A stretch of 64,000 bases of DNA from Haematococcus lacustris (taxonomy: Eukaryota > Chlorophyta > Chlorophyceae > Chlamydomonadales > Haematococcaceae). Shown piece after piece: positions 1 through 12,068 of the stretch. The stretch spans positions 5,995,620-6,059,619 of the forward strand of contig JASKMD010000020.1 in the NCBI GenBank assembly GCA_030144725.1. Reading direction: 5' to 3'. The notes under the pieces were generated by a model. It did no database searches. It saw nothing but the letters and a program-made list of their open reading frames with translations, and had not been told where the DNA came from. The position numbers were made by a program, and so were the translations under genes. The number at the start of each line of letters is the position of its first letter. The first letter of the stretch is position 1.

Positions 1-2587
1 AGGCGCCACACTGCGCCCAGGTAGGCAACGCGCAGCCGCAGCCACAGCAGGCTGTCAGAGGGCTGAAAGAGGGGGGCGTCGCCGCGGGTGGGGCGCCCAC
101 TGAGGAGCAGCATGGCGTCGCCTGAGGGGGGGCGGGTGCCTGTGAGGCGGCCGTACACGTCCAGCACCCACTCCCAGGCTGGGACCACGGCGGGGCAGGT
201 CAGGAAGGCGTGGGTGAGGGTCTCCAAGTGCCCCGGCTGGCAGAAGGGGCAGGCGGAAGAGCCCGGGGCAGCCGCACCCTTGAGGATGTGACCCCACAAG
301 GCCCCCACCATGAGGCTGGCGTGAAGCACCCGCCAGGCCACGATGACATGCTCCCGACGGAGGGTGGGGTCTAGCAGCTCCTTCCACACCTTCGCACACG
401 GCTGGCCCGCCTGATCACCCACAGCCAGCTGGTCCACGGTGTCGGCCCGGGGGGCGGGCTGAGCAACTGGCTGCCTGCCCCCACGCCGCTGCTGGGCCTC
501 CAGCTGCCGCTCAGCCTGCTGGGCCGCCCTCATCTGCGGCGAGGGTCGCTGGTGCGCCCTGGCGGAGGTGTCAAGCCAACGAGGCGGTTGGCTGCCCTGC
601 ACCTCCTCGGGGAGCCGCTCCTCCACATCCCTGCCCTGCTGCTCCCGCTCCCCCGCTGCCCCCCTGCTAACCCCCCCGCTGCCCCCCCTGCTGCCCCGCT
701 AACCCCCCCGCTGCCCCCTGGCCTGCCACCTGCTGCACGCTGGCCTCCCACTTGAGCTCCAGCTCCCTGAGGGCCCCATCAGCCACCGCTGCCACCTCCG
801 GTTCGCCCGCTGCCCGGGGGGGGCGCACACCCCACAGCGCTGGCCACAGGCCCCCACCTGGTGGGTAGAGGGGGTCGGCACTGACGCGCTGGAGCTGGTG
901 GAGGCGCACCCTGGCATGCTTGACAGAGAAGTCCAGGAGGGTGGTTGTGCCCATGCCCCACACCTGAGGGTCCAGCTGCAGGTGAGCCCAGGGGCCCAAG
1001 AGCCACTCCTCCTTAGGCCAGGTGCCAGGCCCCTCGTCAGCTGGGTCGGCAGTCTGCCCTCCCGCCCCGCCCCCTGCTCCCCTACGCCCTCCACCTCCTC
1101 CACGCCCTCGCCCCCTGCCCCCGCCCCGGCCCCTTGCCCGCCCCCCTCCCCTGCCAACCGCCCTGGCTCCTCCTTGCTCCTGCCCTTGAGCCTGCTCCTG
1201 CGCCACGTGATGCTGGGCGGGAAGAGGGCGGAGGTGGGCGGCTCGCTCCTCCGGAGTCAGCCTGTAGCTGGGCTTGTTGAGTCGGGCCAACGCAGCTGGC
1301 TCCCAGGCCGCCCCTCCCTCCGCCCAGAAAGCCCCTAGGGGCCCCAGACCTGTGGGGTCTATGGGGTAGAGGCGGCCGTTGGGGCCCACCCAGTGGGAGG
1401 GCTGGAGCAGGGGGGTGCGCCGCATCACAAACCCCACCCCTGGCCCAACCCTTAGGCACTCCCACTCCGGCTGTGGAGGCTGCAAGCGGTCCACCATGCC
1501 CTGCCAGGGCTCGGGGAAGCAAGCCCTGACCAGGTCGGCAGCCCAGCGGGCCTCCCCCTCCAGCTGGGGGCTATGCAGGGCCTCCCTCACGTGGCGAACG
1601 TGGGTCCAACCCTGCTCAACTGCTGCCTCCCTAGCTGCTGGGTTCATGCGGACTTGCGCGTTGTACCACAGCGGCTCCGCCAGCACCGAGAAGAAGGACT
1701 GGCTAGCGGGGTGCACCGCACGGAACAGCTTGAGCTCAGCCAGGGCCGTCACGTGAGCTTGCAGCCGCGGGCTGATGCCTCGCGAGGGGGGGGCGGTGGG
1801 GTCGGTGATGACCCACGTGCTGAGGCCGTGGGAGGGGTCTGCCAGCAGGCTGTGAGTCAGAGGCTGCCAGGGACGAACCCGGGGCGACCAGAGCTGGGCC
1901 AACAACTTCGCCAGCATGGCCGTGCTGGTGACCCCCAGGTCGGGAAGCCCCACCCCTCCCTCCCCCCGGGGCATCACGCAGATGGCCTTGTTAGGGTAGA
2001 GGCGGCTGCTGTTGGGGCTGCGCTCCTGGGGCAGGTCTGAGGCTGCCACAAAGCGGTTGACAGCCGCGGCCATGGCTTGCGTCAGAGGAGCGGAGGGTTG
2101 CACGAAAGCCATTTGGTAGATGGACTTGGAGGCCAGGCACTGCTGTGCCACCTGCACCCGCCCCAGGAGGTTGAGGCCTTGGGGCCGCCAAGGGAGGGAG
2201 GCTGCCAGCATGGCCGCCGCCGCCCCACCGAAAACGGCCTCGCTGGTGGCAGCGTAGGAGGCCGCCCCAAGAGGGACACCCAGGTGGCGCACGGGCACCC
2301 CCGCTCGGACAGCTGGGATGACCACCTCCGGCTCCCCACCCTGCTCCCGCCCGCCCTGCTGCTGCCCTTGCCCGCCACCTTCCCCCAGCCCACTCCCTAG
2401 CCCCTGCTCGCCCACCTGCCCCTGCCCGCCCCCTTCCCCACCGTCACCCCCCCTTCCTTCCCTCCCCGCCCCCTCGGGGCCCGAGCCCCCCTGGTTACCC
2501 AGCCCGGGCTCAGGCTGGGCACACGGTAGGGCTGAGCTCTTGCTCACGCTCAGCGCAGGGCCCCCTGCGGCGCGGAACAGGCCCGCG
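1..2587 (-). mobile_element. Truncated LINE-type retrotransposon copy, inverted
   Basis: This is the downstream half of a non-LTR retrotransposon ORF2 on the minus strand, opposite to the array that follows. Read on the minus strand from 2587 to 1 it holds the RT thumb/connector, the Gly/Arg-rich linker and the C-terminal CCHC region. It runs off the left edge of the window. It is the only copy here that keeps the segment after the RT palm (about 1500-2400); the direct copies replace that segment with unrelated sequence. The junction at about 2587/2588 puts it head-to-head with a direct copy. Confidence 0.8.
667..2587 (-). pseudogene. LINE ORF2 fragment, RT thumb and connector
   Basis: A long minus-strand open frame of about 640 codons without any RT catalytic box. 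It contains HLGVPLG, matching the conserved (Y/H)LGV segment after the LINE RT active site. It then has GGVGLPDLGV with a following LAKLLAQLW, the usual GGLG(L/I) plus helix of LINE polymerases. A conserved stretch WEC..VGPG..FVMRRTPLL..SHWVGPNGRLYP follows, then a Gly/Arg-rich linker, ending at a stop at 667. The C-terminal CCHC part lies beyond it at 1-550. No start is defined because the 5' part is missing. It is an inactive remnant. Confidence 0.7.
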
Positions 2588-3297
2588 TTGTGGGGTGTGC
2601 GCCCCCCCCGGGTAGCGGGCGAACCGGAGGTGGCAGTGGTGGCTGATGGAGCCCTGAGGGAGCTGGAGCTCAAGTGGGAGGCCAGCGCGCAGCAGGTGGC
2701 AGACCAGGGGGCAGCGGGGGGGTTAGCGGGGCAGCAGGGGGGGCAGCGGGGGGGTTAGCGGGGCGGCGGGACTGGCATCGGGTGGGGAGGGACATCCGCG
2801 TGGGCCTCTGCGGCGCTGTGCCCTCCACCTGGTTCAAGGGCAAGGACCCGGAGCTGGACGCTGCCCACTTCGACCAGCTGTGGCCCGAGGCGGTGGGGGG
2901 CTGGTTTGCCAAGCAGCCTAAGAGGGAGCGGAGGGGAGGGCAGGAGGGGGCAGAGGGGAGGGTTGGGGCAGGAGGAGTGGAGGAGGAGAGGGCAGCAGGG
3001 AGGCCTAGGCAGGGGGAGGGCAGGGCGCGGGGGGGGGGGGAGAGCTGTTTGTTCGCCTCTCCTTGCAGTGGGCCGTCCCCTTCCCCGTCGAGCCAGCCTG
3101 AGCTGCAGGGTTGCTGCTGGGGGCTTCGTGCGTTCTGTGGGTGGGGAGGGCTAGGCCTCGGGGGTTTATCTGGGTGTCAGGGGACCGGGGGCTTAGGTGG
3201 TCTTGGTTTGAGTGTTGGGGGAAGGGTTCAAGGCTTCAGGTCGAGGGGCTGGGCTTAGGCTTGTGTGGGGAGGTGAGTAGAGCTAGGGTCTGGGGAG
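2588..3297 (+). mobile_element. Rearranged partial LINE copy
   Basis: Direct-orientation LINE sequence. It starts inside the connector (GVRPPRVAGEPEV, matching about 5227 in the next unit) and passes into a G-rich GGGGTTAGC tract. At about 2760 it jumps to sequence equivalent to 6238 (GRDIRVGLCGAVPSTWFKGKD). About 0.8 kb carrying the CCHC domain is therefore missing. The deletion breakpoint lies in the GGGGTTAGC minisatellite, consistent with slippage or recombination there. It continues into the common 3' untranslated region. Confidence 0.7.
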
Positions 3298-3540
3298 GTG
3301 TGTAGAGCTAGGGTGGAGGGCGTTGGTGTGGGGGAGTGTCTTGACGTTGTCCTAGGGAGGGGGTTGCTTGGGTGGTGTGGACCTTTGCTTGGGGTGTGTG
3401 GACCTTTGCTTGGGGTGTGTGGACCGCTGTGTTTGGGTGTAGTGCTTGGGGATCGTGTACGAGGAATCTTGCTTGTTGTAGTCTTCTCTATTCTTTATTT
3501 CTTTAGTCTCACTCTCTCTTGTAATGCTCCTCATATAAAA

Positions 3541-3897
3541 AGAACCCTGGGCAGGCACATCAGCTACAACGTGCAGTTCCACCTAGGCCTGCTGGAGTAC
3601 CTGCAGCAGCTGGGGCAGCCCAGCCTGGTTGTTGTTCTTGGACCTGGCGGGGGCCTATGACAACGTGTCGTGGGGCTTGCTCCAGGACACAATGGAGTCC
3701 ATGGGGTTCTGCCGGGAGGGGCATGTGCGCTGGGCCCAGCTGCTGCACCGAGGTGCCAAGAGCCAGGTGATGGTCAACGGCCACCTCACCGACAGCTTTC
3801 CCCTCGCGTCAGGGCTGCTGCAGGGCAGCGGGGCCTTCCCGATCTATTGGTGCATCGTGCTCGGCGGGGGCGGAGGCTGTGGCGGGTGCATGGGATG
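3541..3897 (+). pseudogene. LINE reverse transcriptase palm fragment, frameshifted
   Basis: One frame reads GRHISYNVQFHLGLLEYLQQLG, the region before RT motif A. The next frame reads LLFLDLAGAYDNVSWGLL (motif A with its Asp), then LLHRGAKSQVMVNGHLTDSF and LASGLLQGS, the LINE RT motif B region (cf. G..QG). The two frames meet at a GTTGTTGTTCTTGG tract near 3625 and need a one-base shift. The reading stops soon after motif B and the YADD motif C is missing, so no active polymerase could be made. The same frameshift is present at 7095 and 17906. Confidence 0.8.
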
Positions 3898-4572
3898 AAT
3901 CGGGGGCTAGAGGGCTTGGGCTCAAGGGATCCACCCGTCTGGGATCCACCCGTCTGCCCTGCCCCGTGAAAGGCCTTCCCAGTTCGATAGCTCCAGGGGT
4001 CCAGCTACAGCAGAGCGTTCTGGAGGGAGTCCGTGGCTGGGCCTGTCCTGGGCTGCCCAGGTGTGTGCAAGGGGTGAGTCAGCGCAGCCGGGGGAGCGGG
4101 AGACGCAGGGTCTGTGGCCGAGCAGCTCAGCCGCCCCCTCCACTGGTCAGGGGCCCGCGAGTCAACCTTTCCCGCTTGGCGGTCCAGCTGCGCCAACACG
4201 AGGCAGGAGGTCCATTCTTCCCCGCATGGACATGACCTGGTCCACAGGAGGTAAGTCGGGGGATTTGCGGGGCAAAGCCCTAGCCGCCGTGTATTCCGCC
4301 GCAAGCAGGGCCCTCCGAGCCGGTAGGAGCACCCAAGACCCTAAGCCGGAGCTGCTATCAGTTATCCGCTCCTCCCCCTCCGCCTCGCCCGCTTCTACCC
4401 AAGACCAGGCCTCTTGGCCCGGATGTGGAGGGGTAGAGTCGCTGGACGGCAAGGCTATCACAGCTAGTCAGCCCCAGGTTGCCGCCACCCCCCACCAGCG
4501 CACCTTAGCAGGGGGTGGCACTGCTGGGCTGCGGATCTGGTCAGGGCTTGCCTCCCCGAGCCCTGGCAGGGC

Positions 4573-5403
4573 ATGGTGGACCGCCTGCAGCCTCCACAGC
4601 CGGAGTGGGAGTGCCTGAGGGTTGGGCCAGGGATGGGGGTTGTGATGCGGCGCACCCCCCTGCTCCAGCCCTCCCACTGGGTGGGCCCCAACGGCCGCCT
4701 CTACGCCCTAGACCCCACAGCGCAAGGGCCCCTCGGGGCTTTCTGGGAGGAGGAGGGGGCGGCCTGGGAGCCAGCTGCGGTGGCCCGGCTCAACAAGCCC
4801 AGCAACAGGCTGACCCCTGGGGAGCGAGCCACCCACCTCCGCCCTCTACCCGCCCAGCGTCACGTGGCGCAGGAGCAGGCTCAAGGGCTGGAGCAAGGAG
4901 GGGCCAGGGCGGTTGGCAGGGGAGGGGGTTGGGCAAGGGGGCCGGGCGGGGGCAGGGGGCGAGGGCGTGGAGGAGGTGGAGGGCGTAGGGGAGCAGGGGG
5001 CGGGGCGGGAGGGCAGGCTGCCGACCCAGCTAACGAGGGGCCTGGCACCTGGCCTAAGGAGGAGTGGCTCTTGGGCCCCTGGGCTCACCTGCAGCTGGAC
5101 CCTCAGGTGTGGGGCGTGGGCACCACCACCCTGCTGGACTTCTCTGTCAAGCATGCCAGGGTGCGCCTCCACCAGCTCCAGCGCGTCAGTGCCGACCCCC
5201 TCTACCCACCCTGTGGGGGCCTGTGGCCTGCGTTGTGGGGTGTGCGCCCCCCCCGGGTAGCGGGCGAACCAGAGGTGGCAGTGGTGGCTGATGGAGCCCT
5301 GAGGGAGCTGGAGCTCAAGTGGGAGGCCAGCGCGCAGCAGGTGGCAGACCAGGGGGCAGCGGGGGGGTTAGCGGGGCAGCAGGGGGGGCAGCGGGGGGGT
5401 TAG
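4573..5403 (+). pseudogene. LINE ORF2 connector fragment
   Basis: An open frame of about 276 codons homologous to the connector of the inverted copy (MVDRLQPPQPEWECL onward). It includes the Gly/Arg-rich linker and the ELELKWEASAQQV segment. It ends in the GGGGTTAGC tract, where TAG stops recur. It is a piece of a longer polyprotein with no independent start. In units 2 and 3 the equivalent frame is broken by a TGA at 8480 and 19291. Confidence 0.65.
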
Positions 5404-5518
5404 CGGGGGGGCAGCGGGGGGGCAGGGGGGGTTAGCGGGGGGGCAGCGGGGGGGTTAGCGGGGCAGCGGGGGGGTTAGCAGGGGGGCAGCGGGGGAGCGG
5501 GAGCAGCAGGGCAGGGAT

Positions 5519-6730
5519 GTGGAGGAGCGGCTCCCCGAGGAGGTGCATGGAAGCCAACCGCCTCGCTGGCTTGACACCTCCGCCAGGGCGCACCAGCGAC
5601 CCTCGCCGCAGATGAGGGCGGCCCAGCAGGCTGAGCGGCAGCTGGAGGCCCAGCAGCGGCGTGGGGGCAGGCAGCCAGTTGCTCAGCCCGCCCCCCGGGC
5701 CGACACCGTGGACCAGCTGGCTGTGGGTGTTCAGGCGGGCCAGTCGTGTGCGAAGGTGTGGAAGGAGCTGCTAGACCCCACCCTCCGTCGGGAGCATGTC
5801 ATCGTGGCCTGGCGGGTGCTTCACGCCAGCCTCATGGTCGGGGCCTTGTGGGGCCACATCCTCAAGGGTACGGCTGCCCCGGGCTCTTCTGCCTGCCGCT
5901 TCTGCCAGCCGGGGCACTTGGAGACCCTCACCCACGCCTTCCTGACCTGCCCCGCCGTGGTCCCAGCCAGGGAGTGGGTGCTGGACGTGTACGGCCGCCT
6001 CACAGGCACCCGCCCCCCCTCAAGCGACGCCATGCTGCTCCATAGTGGGCGCCCCACCTGCGGCGAGGCCCCCCCCTTTCAGCCCCCTGACAGCCTGCTG
6101 TGGCTGCGGCTGCGCGTTGCCTACCTGGGCGCAGTGTGGCGCCTCCGCAGCTCAGGAGCCGCTACAGCCCTGCAGCCACAACAGGTGGCGAGGCGGGTTG
6201 TGGAGGAGGTCATCTCCACCCTCACCACGGCCGTCAAGCGGGACTGGCATCGGGTGGGGAGGGACATCCGCGTGGGCCTTTGCGGCGCTGTGCCCTCCAC
6301 CTGGTTCAAGGGAAAGGACCCGGAGCTGGACGCTGCCCACTTCGAACAGCTGTGGCCCGAGGCGTTGGGGGGCTGGTTTGCCAAGCAGCCTGAGAGGGAG
6401 CGGAGGGGAGAGCAGGAGGGGGCAGAGGGGAGGGTTGGGGCAGGAGGAGTGGAGGAGGAGAGGGCAGCAGGGAGGCCTAGGCAGGGGGAGGGCAGGGCGC
6501 GGGGGGGGGGGGAGAGCTGTTTGTTCGCCTCTCCTTGCAGTGGCCCGTCCCCTTCCCCGTCGAGCCAGCCTGAGCTGCAGGGTTGCTGCTGGGGGCTTCG
6601 TGCGTTCTGTGGGTGGGGAGGGCTAGGCCTCGGGGGTTTATCTGGGTGTCAGGGGACCGGGGGCTTAGGTGGTCTTGGTTTGAGTGTTGGGGGAAGGGTT
6701 CAAGGCTTCAGGTCGAGGGGCTGGGCTTAG
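5519..6730 (+). pseudogene. LINE ORF2 C-terminal CCHC (zf-RVT-like) fragment
   Basis: An open frame of about 400 codons. It contains KVWKELLDPTLRREHVIVAW and then a Cys-x2-Cys-x9-His-x4-Cys motif within CRFCQPGHLETLTHAFLTCP. That is the zinc-binding C-terminal signature of plant and algal LINE ORF2 (C..C......ET..H.F..C). A basic tail ends near GGWFAKQPERERR. The last part runs into the G-rich 3' UTR and is probably not coding. Equivalent frames lie at 8997-9959 and 19808-20821; the latter is broken by a TAG at 20006. Confidence 0.75.
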
Positions 6731-9700
6731 GCTTGTGTGGGGAGGTGAGTAGAGCTAGGGTCTGGGGAGGTGTGTAGAGCTAGGGTGGAGGGCGTTGGTG
6801 TGGGGGAGTGTCTTGACGTTGTCCTAGGGAGGGGGTTGCTTGGGTGGTGTGGACCTTTGCTTGGGGTGTGTGGACCTTTGCTTGGGGTGTGTGGACCGCT
6901 GTGTTTGGGTGTAGTGCTTGGGGATCGTGTACGAGGAATCTTGCTTGTTGTAGTCTTCTCTATTCTTTATTTCTTTAGTCTCACTCTCTCTTGTAATGCT
7001 CCTCATATAAAAAGAACCCTGGGCAGGGACATCAGCTACATCGTGCAGTTCCACCTAGGCCTGCTGGAGTACCTGCAGCAGCTGGGGCAGCCCAGCCTGG
7101 TTGTTGTTCTTGGACCTGGCGGGGGCCTATGACAACGTGTCGTGGGGCTTGCTCCAGGACACGATGGAGGCCATGGGATTCTGCCGGGAGGGGCATGTGC
7201 GCTGGGCCCAGCTGCTGCACCGAGGTGCCAAGAGCCAGGTGATGGTCAACGGCCACCTCACCGACAGCTTTCCCCTCGCGTCAGGGCTGCTGCAGGGCAG
7301 CGGGGCCTTCCCGATCTACTGGTGCATCGTGCTCGGCGGGGGCGGAGGCTGTGGCGGGTGCATGGGATGAATCGGGGGCTAGAGGGCTTGGGCTCAAGGG
7401 ATCCACCCGTCTGGGATCCACCCGTCTGCCCTGCCCCGTGAAAGGCCTTCCCGGTTCGATAGCTCCTGGGGTCCAGCTACAGCAGAGCGTTCTGAAGGGA
7501 GTCCGTGGCTGGGCCTGTCCTGGGCTGCCCAGGTGTGTGCAAGGGGTGAGTCAGCGCAGCCGGGGGAGCGGGAGACGCAGGGTCTGTGGCCGAGCAGCTC
7601 AGCCGCCCCCTCCACTGGTCAGGGGCCCGCGAGTCAACCTTTCCCGCTTGGCGGTCCAGCTGCGCCAACACGAGGCAGGAGGTCCCTTCTTCCCCGCATG
7701 GACATGACCAGGTCCACAGGAGGTAAGTCGGGGGATTTGCGGGGCAAAGCCCTAGCCGCCGTGTATTCCGCCGCAAGCAGGGCCCTCCGAGCCGGTAGGA
7801 GCACCCAAGACCCTAAGCCGGAGCTGCTATCAGTTATCCGCTCCTCCCCCTCCGCCTCGCCCGCTTCTACCCAAGACCAGGCCTCTTGGCCCGGATGTGG
7901 AGGGGTAGAGTCGCTGGACGGCAAGGCTATCACAGCTAGTCAGCCCCAGGTTGCCGCCACCCCCCACCAGCGCACCTTAGCAGGGGGTGGCACTGCTGGG
8001 CTGCGGATCTGGTCAGGGCTTGCCTCCCCGAGCCCTGACAGGGCATGGTGGACCGCCTGCAGCCTCCACAGCCGGAGTGGGAGTGCCTGAGGGTTGGGCC
8101 AGGGATGGGGGTTGTGATGCGGCGCACCCCCCTGCTCCAGCCCTCCCACTGGGTGGGCCCCAACGGCCGCCTCTACGCCCTAGACCCCACAGCGCAAGGG
8201 CACCTCGGGGCTTTCTGGGAGGAGGAGGGGGCGGCCGGGGAGCCAGCTGCGGTGGCCCGGCTCAACAAGCTCAGCAACAGGCTGACCCCTGGGGAGCGAG
8301 CCACCCACCTCCGCCCTCTACCCGCCCAGCGTCACGTGGCGCAGGAGCAGGCTCAAGGGCTGGAGCAAGGAGGGGCCAGGGCGGTTGGCAGGGGAGGGGG
8401 GTGGGCAAGGGGGCCGGGCGGGGGCAGGGGGCGAGGGCGTGGAGGAGGTGGAGGGCGTAGGGGAGCAGGGGGCGGGGCGTGAGGGCAGGCTGCCGACCCA
8501 GCTAACGAGGGGCCTGGCACCTGGCCTAAGGAGGAGTGGCTCTTGGGCCCCTGGGCTCACCTGCAGCTGGACCCTCAGGTGTGGGGCGTGGGCACCACCA
8601 CCCTGCTGGACTTCTCTGTCAAGCATGCCAGGGTGCGCCTCCACCAGCTCCAGCGCGTCAGTGCCGACCCCCTCTACCCACCCTGTGGGGGCCTGTGGCC
8701 TGCGTTGTGGGGTGTGCGCCCCCCCCGGGCAGCGGGCGAACCGGAGGTGGCAGTGGTGGCTGATGGAGCCCTGAGGGAGCTGGAGCTCAAGTGGGAGGCC
8801 AGCGCGCAGCAGGTGGCAGACCAGGGGGCAGCGGGGGGGTTAGCGGGGCAGCGGGGGGGTTAGCAAGGGGGCAGCGGGGGAGCGGGAGCAGCAGGGCAGG
8901 GATGTGGAGGAGCGGCTCCCCGAGGAGGTGCATGGAAGCCAACCGCCTCGCTGACTTTACACCTCCGCCAGGGCGCACCAGCGACCCTCGCCGCAGATGA
9001 GGGCGGCACAGCAGGCTGAGCGGCAGCTGGAGGCCCAGGAGCGGCGTGGGGGCAGGCAGCCAGTTGCTCAGCCCGCCCCCCGGGCCGACACCGTGGACCA
9101 GTTGGCTGTGGGTGATCAGGCGGGCCAGCCTTGTGCGAAGGTGTGGAAGGAGCTGCTAGACCCCACCCTCCGTCAGGAGCATGTCATCGTGGCCTGGCGG
9201 GTGCTTCACGCCAGCCTCATGGTCGGGGCCTTGTGGGGTCACATCCTCAAGGGGGCGGCTGCCCCGGGCTCGTTCGCCTGCCGCTTCTGCCAGCCGGGGC
9301 ACCTGGAGACTCTCACCCACGCCTTCCTGACCTGCCCCGCCGTGGTCCCAGCCTGGGAGTGGGTGCTGGACGTGTACGGCCGCGTCACAGGCGCCCGCCC
9401 CCTCTTAGGCGACGCCATGCTGCTCCTCAGTGGGCGCCCCACCCGCGGCGAGGCCCCCCCCTTCCAACCCCCTGACAGCCTGCTGTGGCTGCGGCTGCGC
9501 GTTGCCTATCTGGGCGCAGTGTGGCGCCTCCGCAGCTCAGGAGCCGCTACAGCCCTGCAGCCACAACAGGTGGCGAGGCGGGTTGTGGAGGAGGTCATCT
9601 CCACCCTCACCACGACCGTCAAGCGTGACCGGCATCGGGTGGGGAGGGACATCCGCGTGGGCCTCTGCGGCGCTGTGCCCTCCACCTGGTTCAAGGGCAA

Positions 9701-10079
9701 GGACCCGGAGCTGGACGCTGCCCACTTCGACCAGCTGTGGCCCGAGGCGTTGGGGGGCTGGTTTGCCAAGCAGCCTGAGAGGGAGCGGAGGGGAGGGCAG
9801 GAGGGGGCAGAGGGGAGGGTTGGGGCAGGAGGAGTGGAGGAGGAGAGGGCAGCAGGGAGGCCTAGGCAGGGGGAGGGCAGGGCGCGGGGGGGGGGGGGAG
9901 AGCTGTTTGTTCGCCTCTCCTTGCAGTGGCCCGTCCCCTTCCCCGTCGAGCCAGCCTGAGCTGCAGGGTTGCTGCTGGGGGCTTCGTGCGTTCTGTGGGT
10001 GGGGAGGGCTAGGCCTCGGGGGTTTATCTGGGTGTCAGGGGACCGGGGGCTTAGGTGGTCTTGGTTTGAGTGTTGGGGG

Positions 10080-10279
10080 TGTTACGAGCGCCGGTCGAAG
10101 CGCTAGCGAAGCGTCTCGGAAAAGTGATGACGCGATTGCGTCATAGTGGTGTCGGAGTGTAATGCCAATGACCGGTGTCAAATGCTGGGTTCGACTCCCA
10201 GGCGGACAGCCTTGTGAAGGCACTGACATCGCCCTTGTCCGCTGAGTTGGCACTACCTCCATACACCAGCTACGTAACA
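10080..10279 (+). repeat. 5' LTR of element 1
   Basis: A 200-bp repeat of 17300-17499 with terminal TG/CA and 7-bp inverted ends (TGTTACG/CGTAACA). It contains a perfect T-arm-like hairpin with the Pol III B-box GGTTCGACTCC at about 10188-10198. It differs from the 3' LTR at one site, 10154. Confidence 0.95.
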
Positions 10280-10281
10280 AT

Positions 10282-10299
10282 CTGGCTTCCAGACCGACG
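10282..10299 (+). other. Candidate primer-binding site of element 1
   Basis: CTGGCTTCCAGACC lies 2-3 bases inside the 5' LTR. A TGG next to the LTR is the usual start of a site complementary to a tRNA 3' CCA end. Element 2 has a similar CTGGTTCCGACC at the same place on its own strand. The priming tRNA was not identified. Confidence 0.35.
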
Positions 10300-10350
10300 T
10301 TGAGAGATTTCTGGCCAGACATCGATATAGCAACAACGTGCCCGAACCTG

Positions 10351-12068
10351 ATGGCGGACTATGACGTGTTTGACGACGCGGAGCTGGAGCTGAACGCGAT
10401 GGATACTGAGGGTATGTACCATTAGGTCCCTCTAGTCCCTCTTGTCGCGTTTTGCAAAGTTCGCGTTTAGTAATGCTACCAGTTCCAGCAGAGAAGCGTC
10501 TTAGGAAGCGCAGTGAAACTTTGGGTCAACATCAGCGGGTGGAAAGGCCGGGGTCGAGCTCGCAGCAGGTGGCTGCCCAGGAGGTAGTTGCGCGTGAAAT
10601 GCAACACACACATGCTTTGACCCACTCGACCGCTGATGCTGAACGTGTTCGTCATGCAGAAGTCCGGCCAGAGCCTGTGGGTCCGCCAACCCGCAATTTA
10701 GGCGAGCTCAGTTTGGAGGAACTCGAGCAGGAGTTGCGCAGGAGGCGTGCTCGCCATGAGCAGCCCGGCTAGCATGCAGAGGTAGCCGCTGGAGGCAGTG
10801 GCATTGCTGGTGGCAACGGTGCTGTTGGTGGCGGCGGTGTTGCTGGTGGTAGTGGTGGTGTCGGCCAGCCTACAGCTCCAGGTGGCACTACCGGTGGGGT
10901 GCTTACCCCCGGTAGTGGCCAGGTTGCGCGTAGTGGCCCAGGGGGCACGGCGAACCACCCTGCACCCGGTGGGCCTGGGGCCACGGGTGGCAGTGGTCTT
11001 GGCAGCTCAGGTGGCGGCAGCCAGGCTGGTGAGGGCCAGGCAGCGGCGGCGGCGGCAGCCGGGCCAGGTGGCCCGGGGCCGAGCACCAGTCAGCCCGGCG
11101 AGAACCAAGTGAGTGGCTTCAGAGCAGTTATGCCCAACCCTAATATGTGGCGTATGGATGATGTAGAGAAGGGCAGAAATGTGAAGATGTTCTTACGTGA
11201 GGTGACACGATGGGCAGCTGTTGCACGTGTGCCCATGATTGACGCGTTGCAACTACATGTGGCTGATCCTCTCAAAGAAGCTTTGTTTGCTATTGCCGAG
11301 CAGGCTAAGGCTGAGCGTCGGCTCATGACAGAGGAAGACATGGAAAAGATGTTCCTGGACCTGGTGGGTGCGGATACCATCCAGGTGCAACACACTGCCA
11401 TGAAGAGGCTGATCAATAGAGAGTGTGTCCAGGGAGACCAGAGTGTTGCACAGTACAATGTGGCGTTCAGGCTGCTAGCACAGCAGGTGCAAGCTTTCCC
11501 TGCTGGTGCACTGTGTGAAATGTATGTGCAAGGTCTACAGGCTGACCTACGCCGTGAGTGTGCAGTCATGCCGAATGGCTTGCCATGGAGCAACCTGAAT
11601 GATGTGATGATGTATGCGTTGGGCAGACAGGTCTCCATGCAGGCAGGCGTGAGCAAGGCTCAAGGCATGGTAGCTGTGGCAAGAGGTGCAGGCAGTGGCA
11701 GGCCTGACCGGCCCCGTGGTGGGCGTGTACGTGCCCGTGGTGTGCAGATGCAGGCGGCAAACACCGTTCTGAAGTGGTGGCTTCCGCCGCATCGGCGACA
11801 TGAGGAGACCGAACTGGACCGGTTCCTGGGGGCGCACCGTGGGGGCCGTGGAGCTGGCCCATCTCGTGGCGGAGGCCGTGGTGGTGGCCGCGGAGGTGGC
11901 CGTGGCTCTGGCCGTGATGGCGGCTCAGCTGGGCGTGGTGGCGGTGCAGCATGCCGCACATCAGAGTTGAATGCTAATGGCAAGCGGCCACTGACATGCT
12001 ACAACTGTGGCGGCACAGGCCACCTGGCACGTGACTGTGCGTCGCCTCGTGGTCAGGGTGCTGCCTAG
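10351..12068 (+). CDS. gag: Gag of element 1, with CCHC zinc knuckle
   Basis: Structural capsid/nucleocapsid protein of the retrotransposon. A likely first exon begins at ATG 10351 (MADYDVFDD) and stops at 10411. A 59-base intron GTATGT...TTTAG (10412-10470) joins it in phase to VMLPVPAEKRLRK. One frame then continues to 12068 except for a TAG at 10770-10772. That stop is either a lesion, a readthrough site, or inside a second short intron (a possible donor lies near 10680 and acceptor ATGCAG near 10777). The downstream part has a Gly/Ala-rich stretch, a capsid-like helical region (about 11130-11650), a Gly/Arg-rich run and the knuckle CYNCGGTGHLARDC near 12000-12041. The terminal TAG at 12066 is in frame with pol. 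The capsid-to-knuckle region is certain; the N-terminal structure is inferred. Confidence 0.8.

Larger units (their letters stand above)
3298..6769 (+). mobile_element. LINE array unit 1
   Basis: The longest complete unit of the array. In order it holds a T-rich 3'-UTR-like stretch ending at a TATAAAAAG motif (about 3535), an RT palm fragment, about 660 bp of spacer without recognisable LINE coding, the connector ORF, the G-rich minisatellite, and the C-terminal CCHC ORF followed by 3' UTR. Unit borders are arbitrary because the array is periodic. The RT YADD box is not present. Confidence 0.75.
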
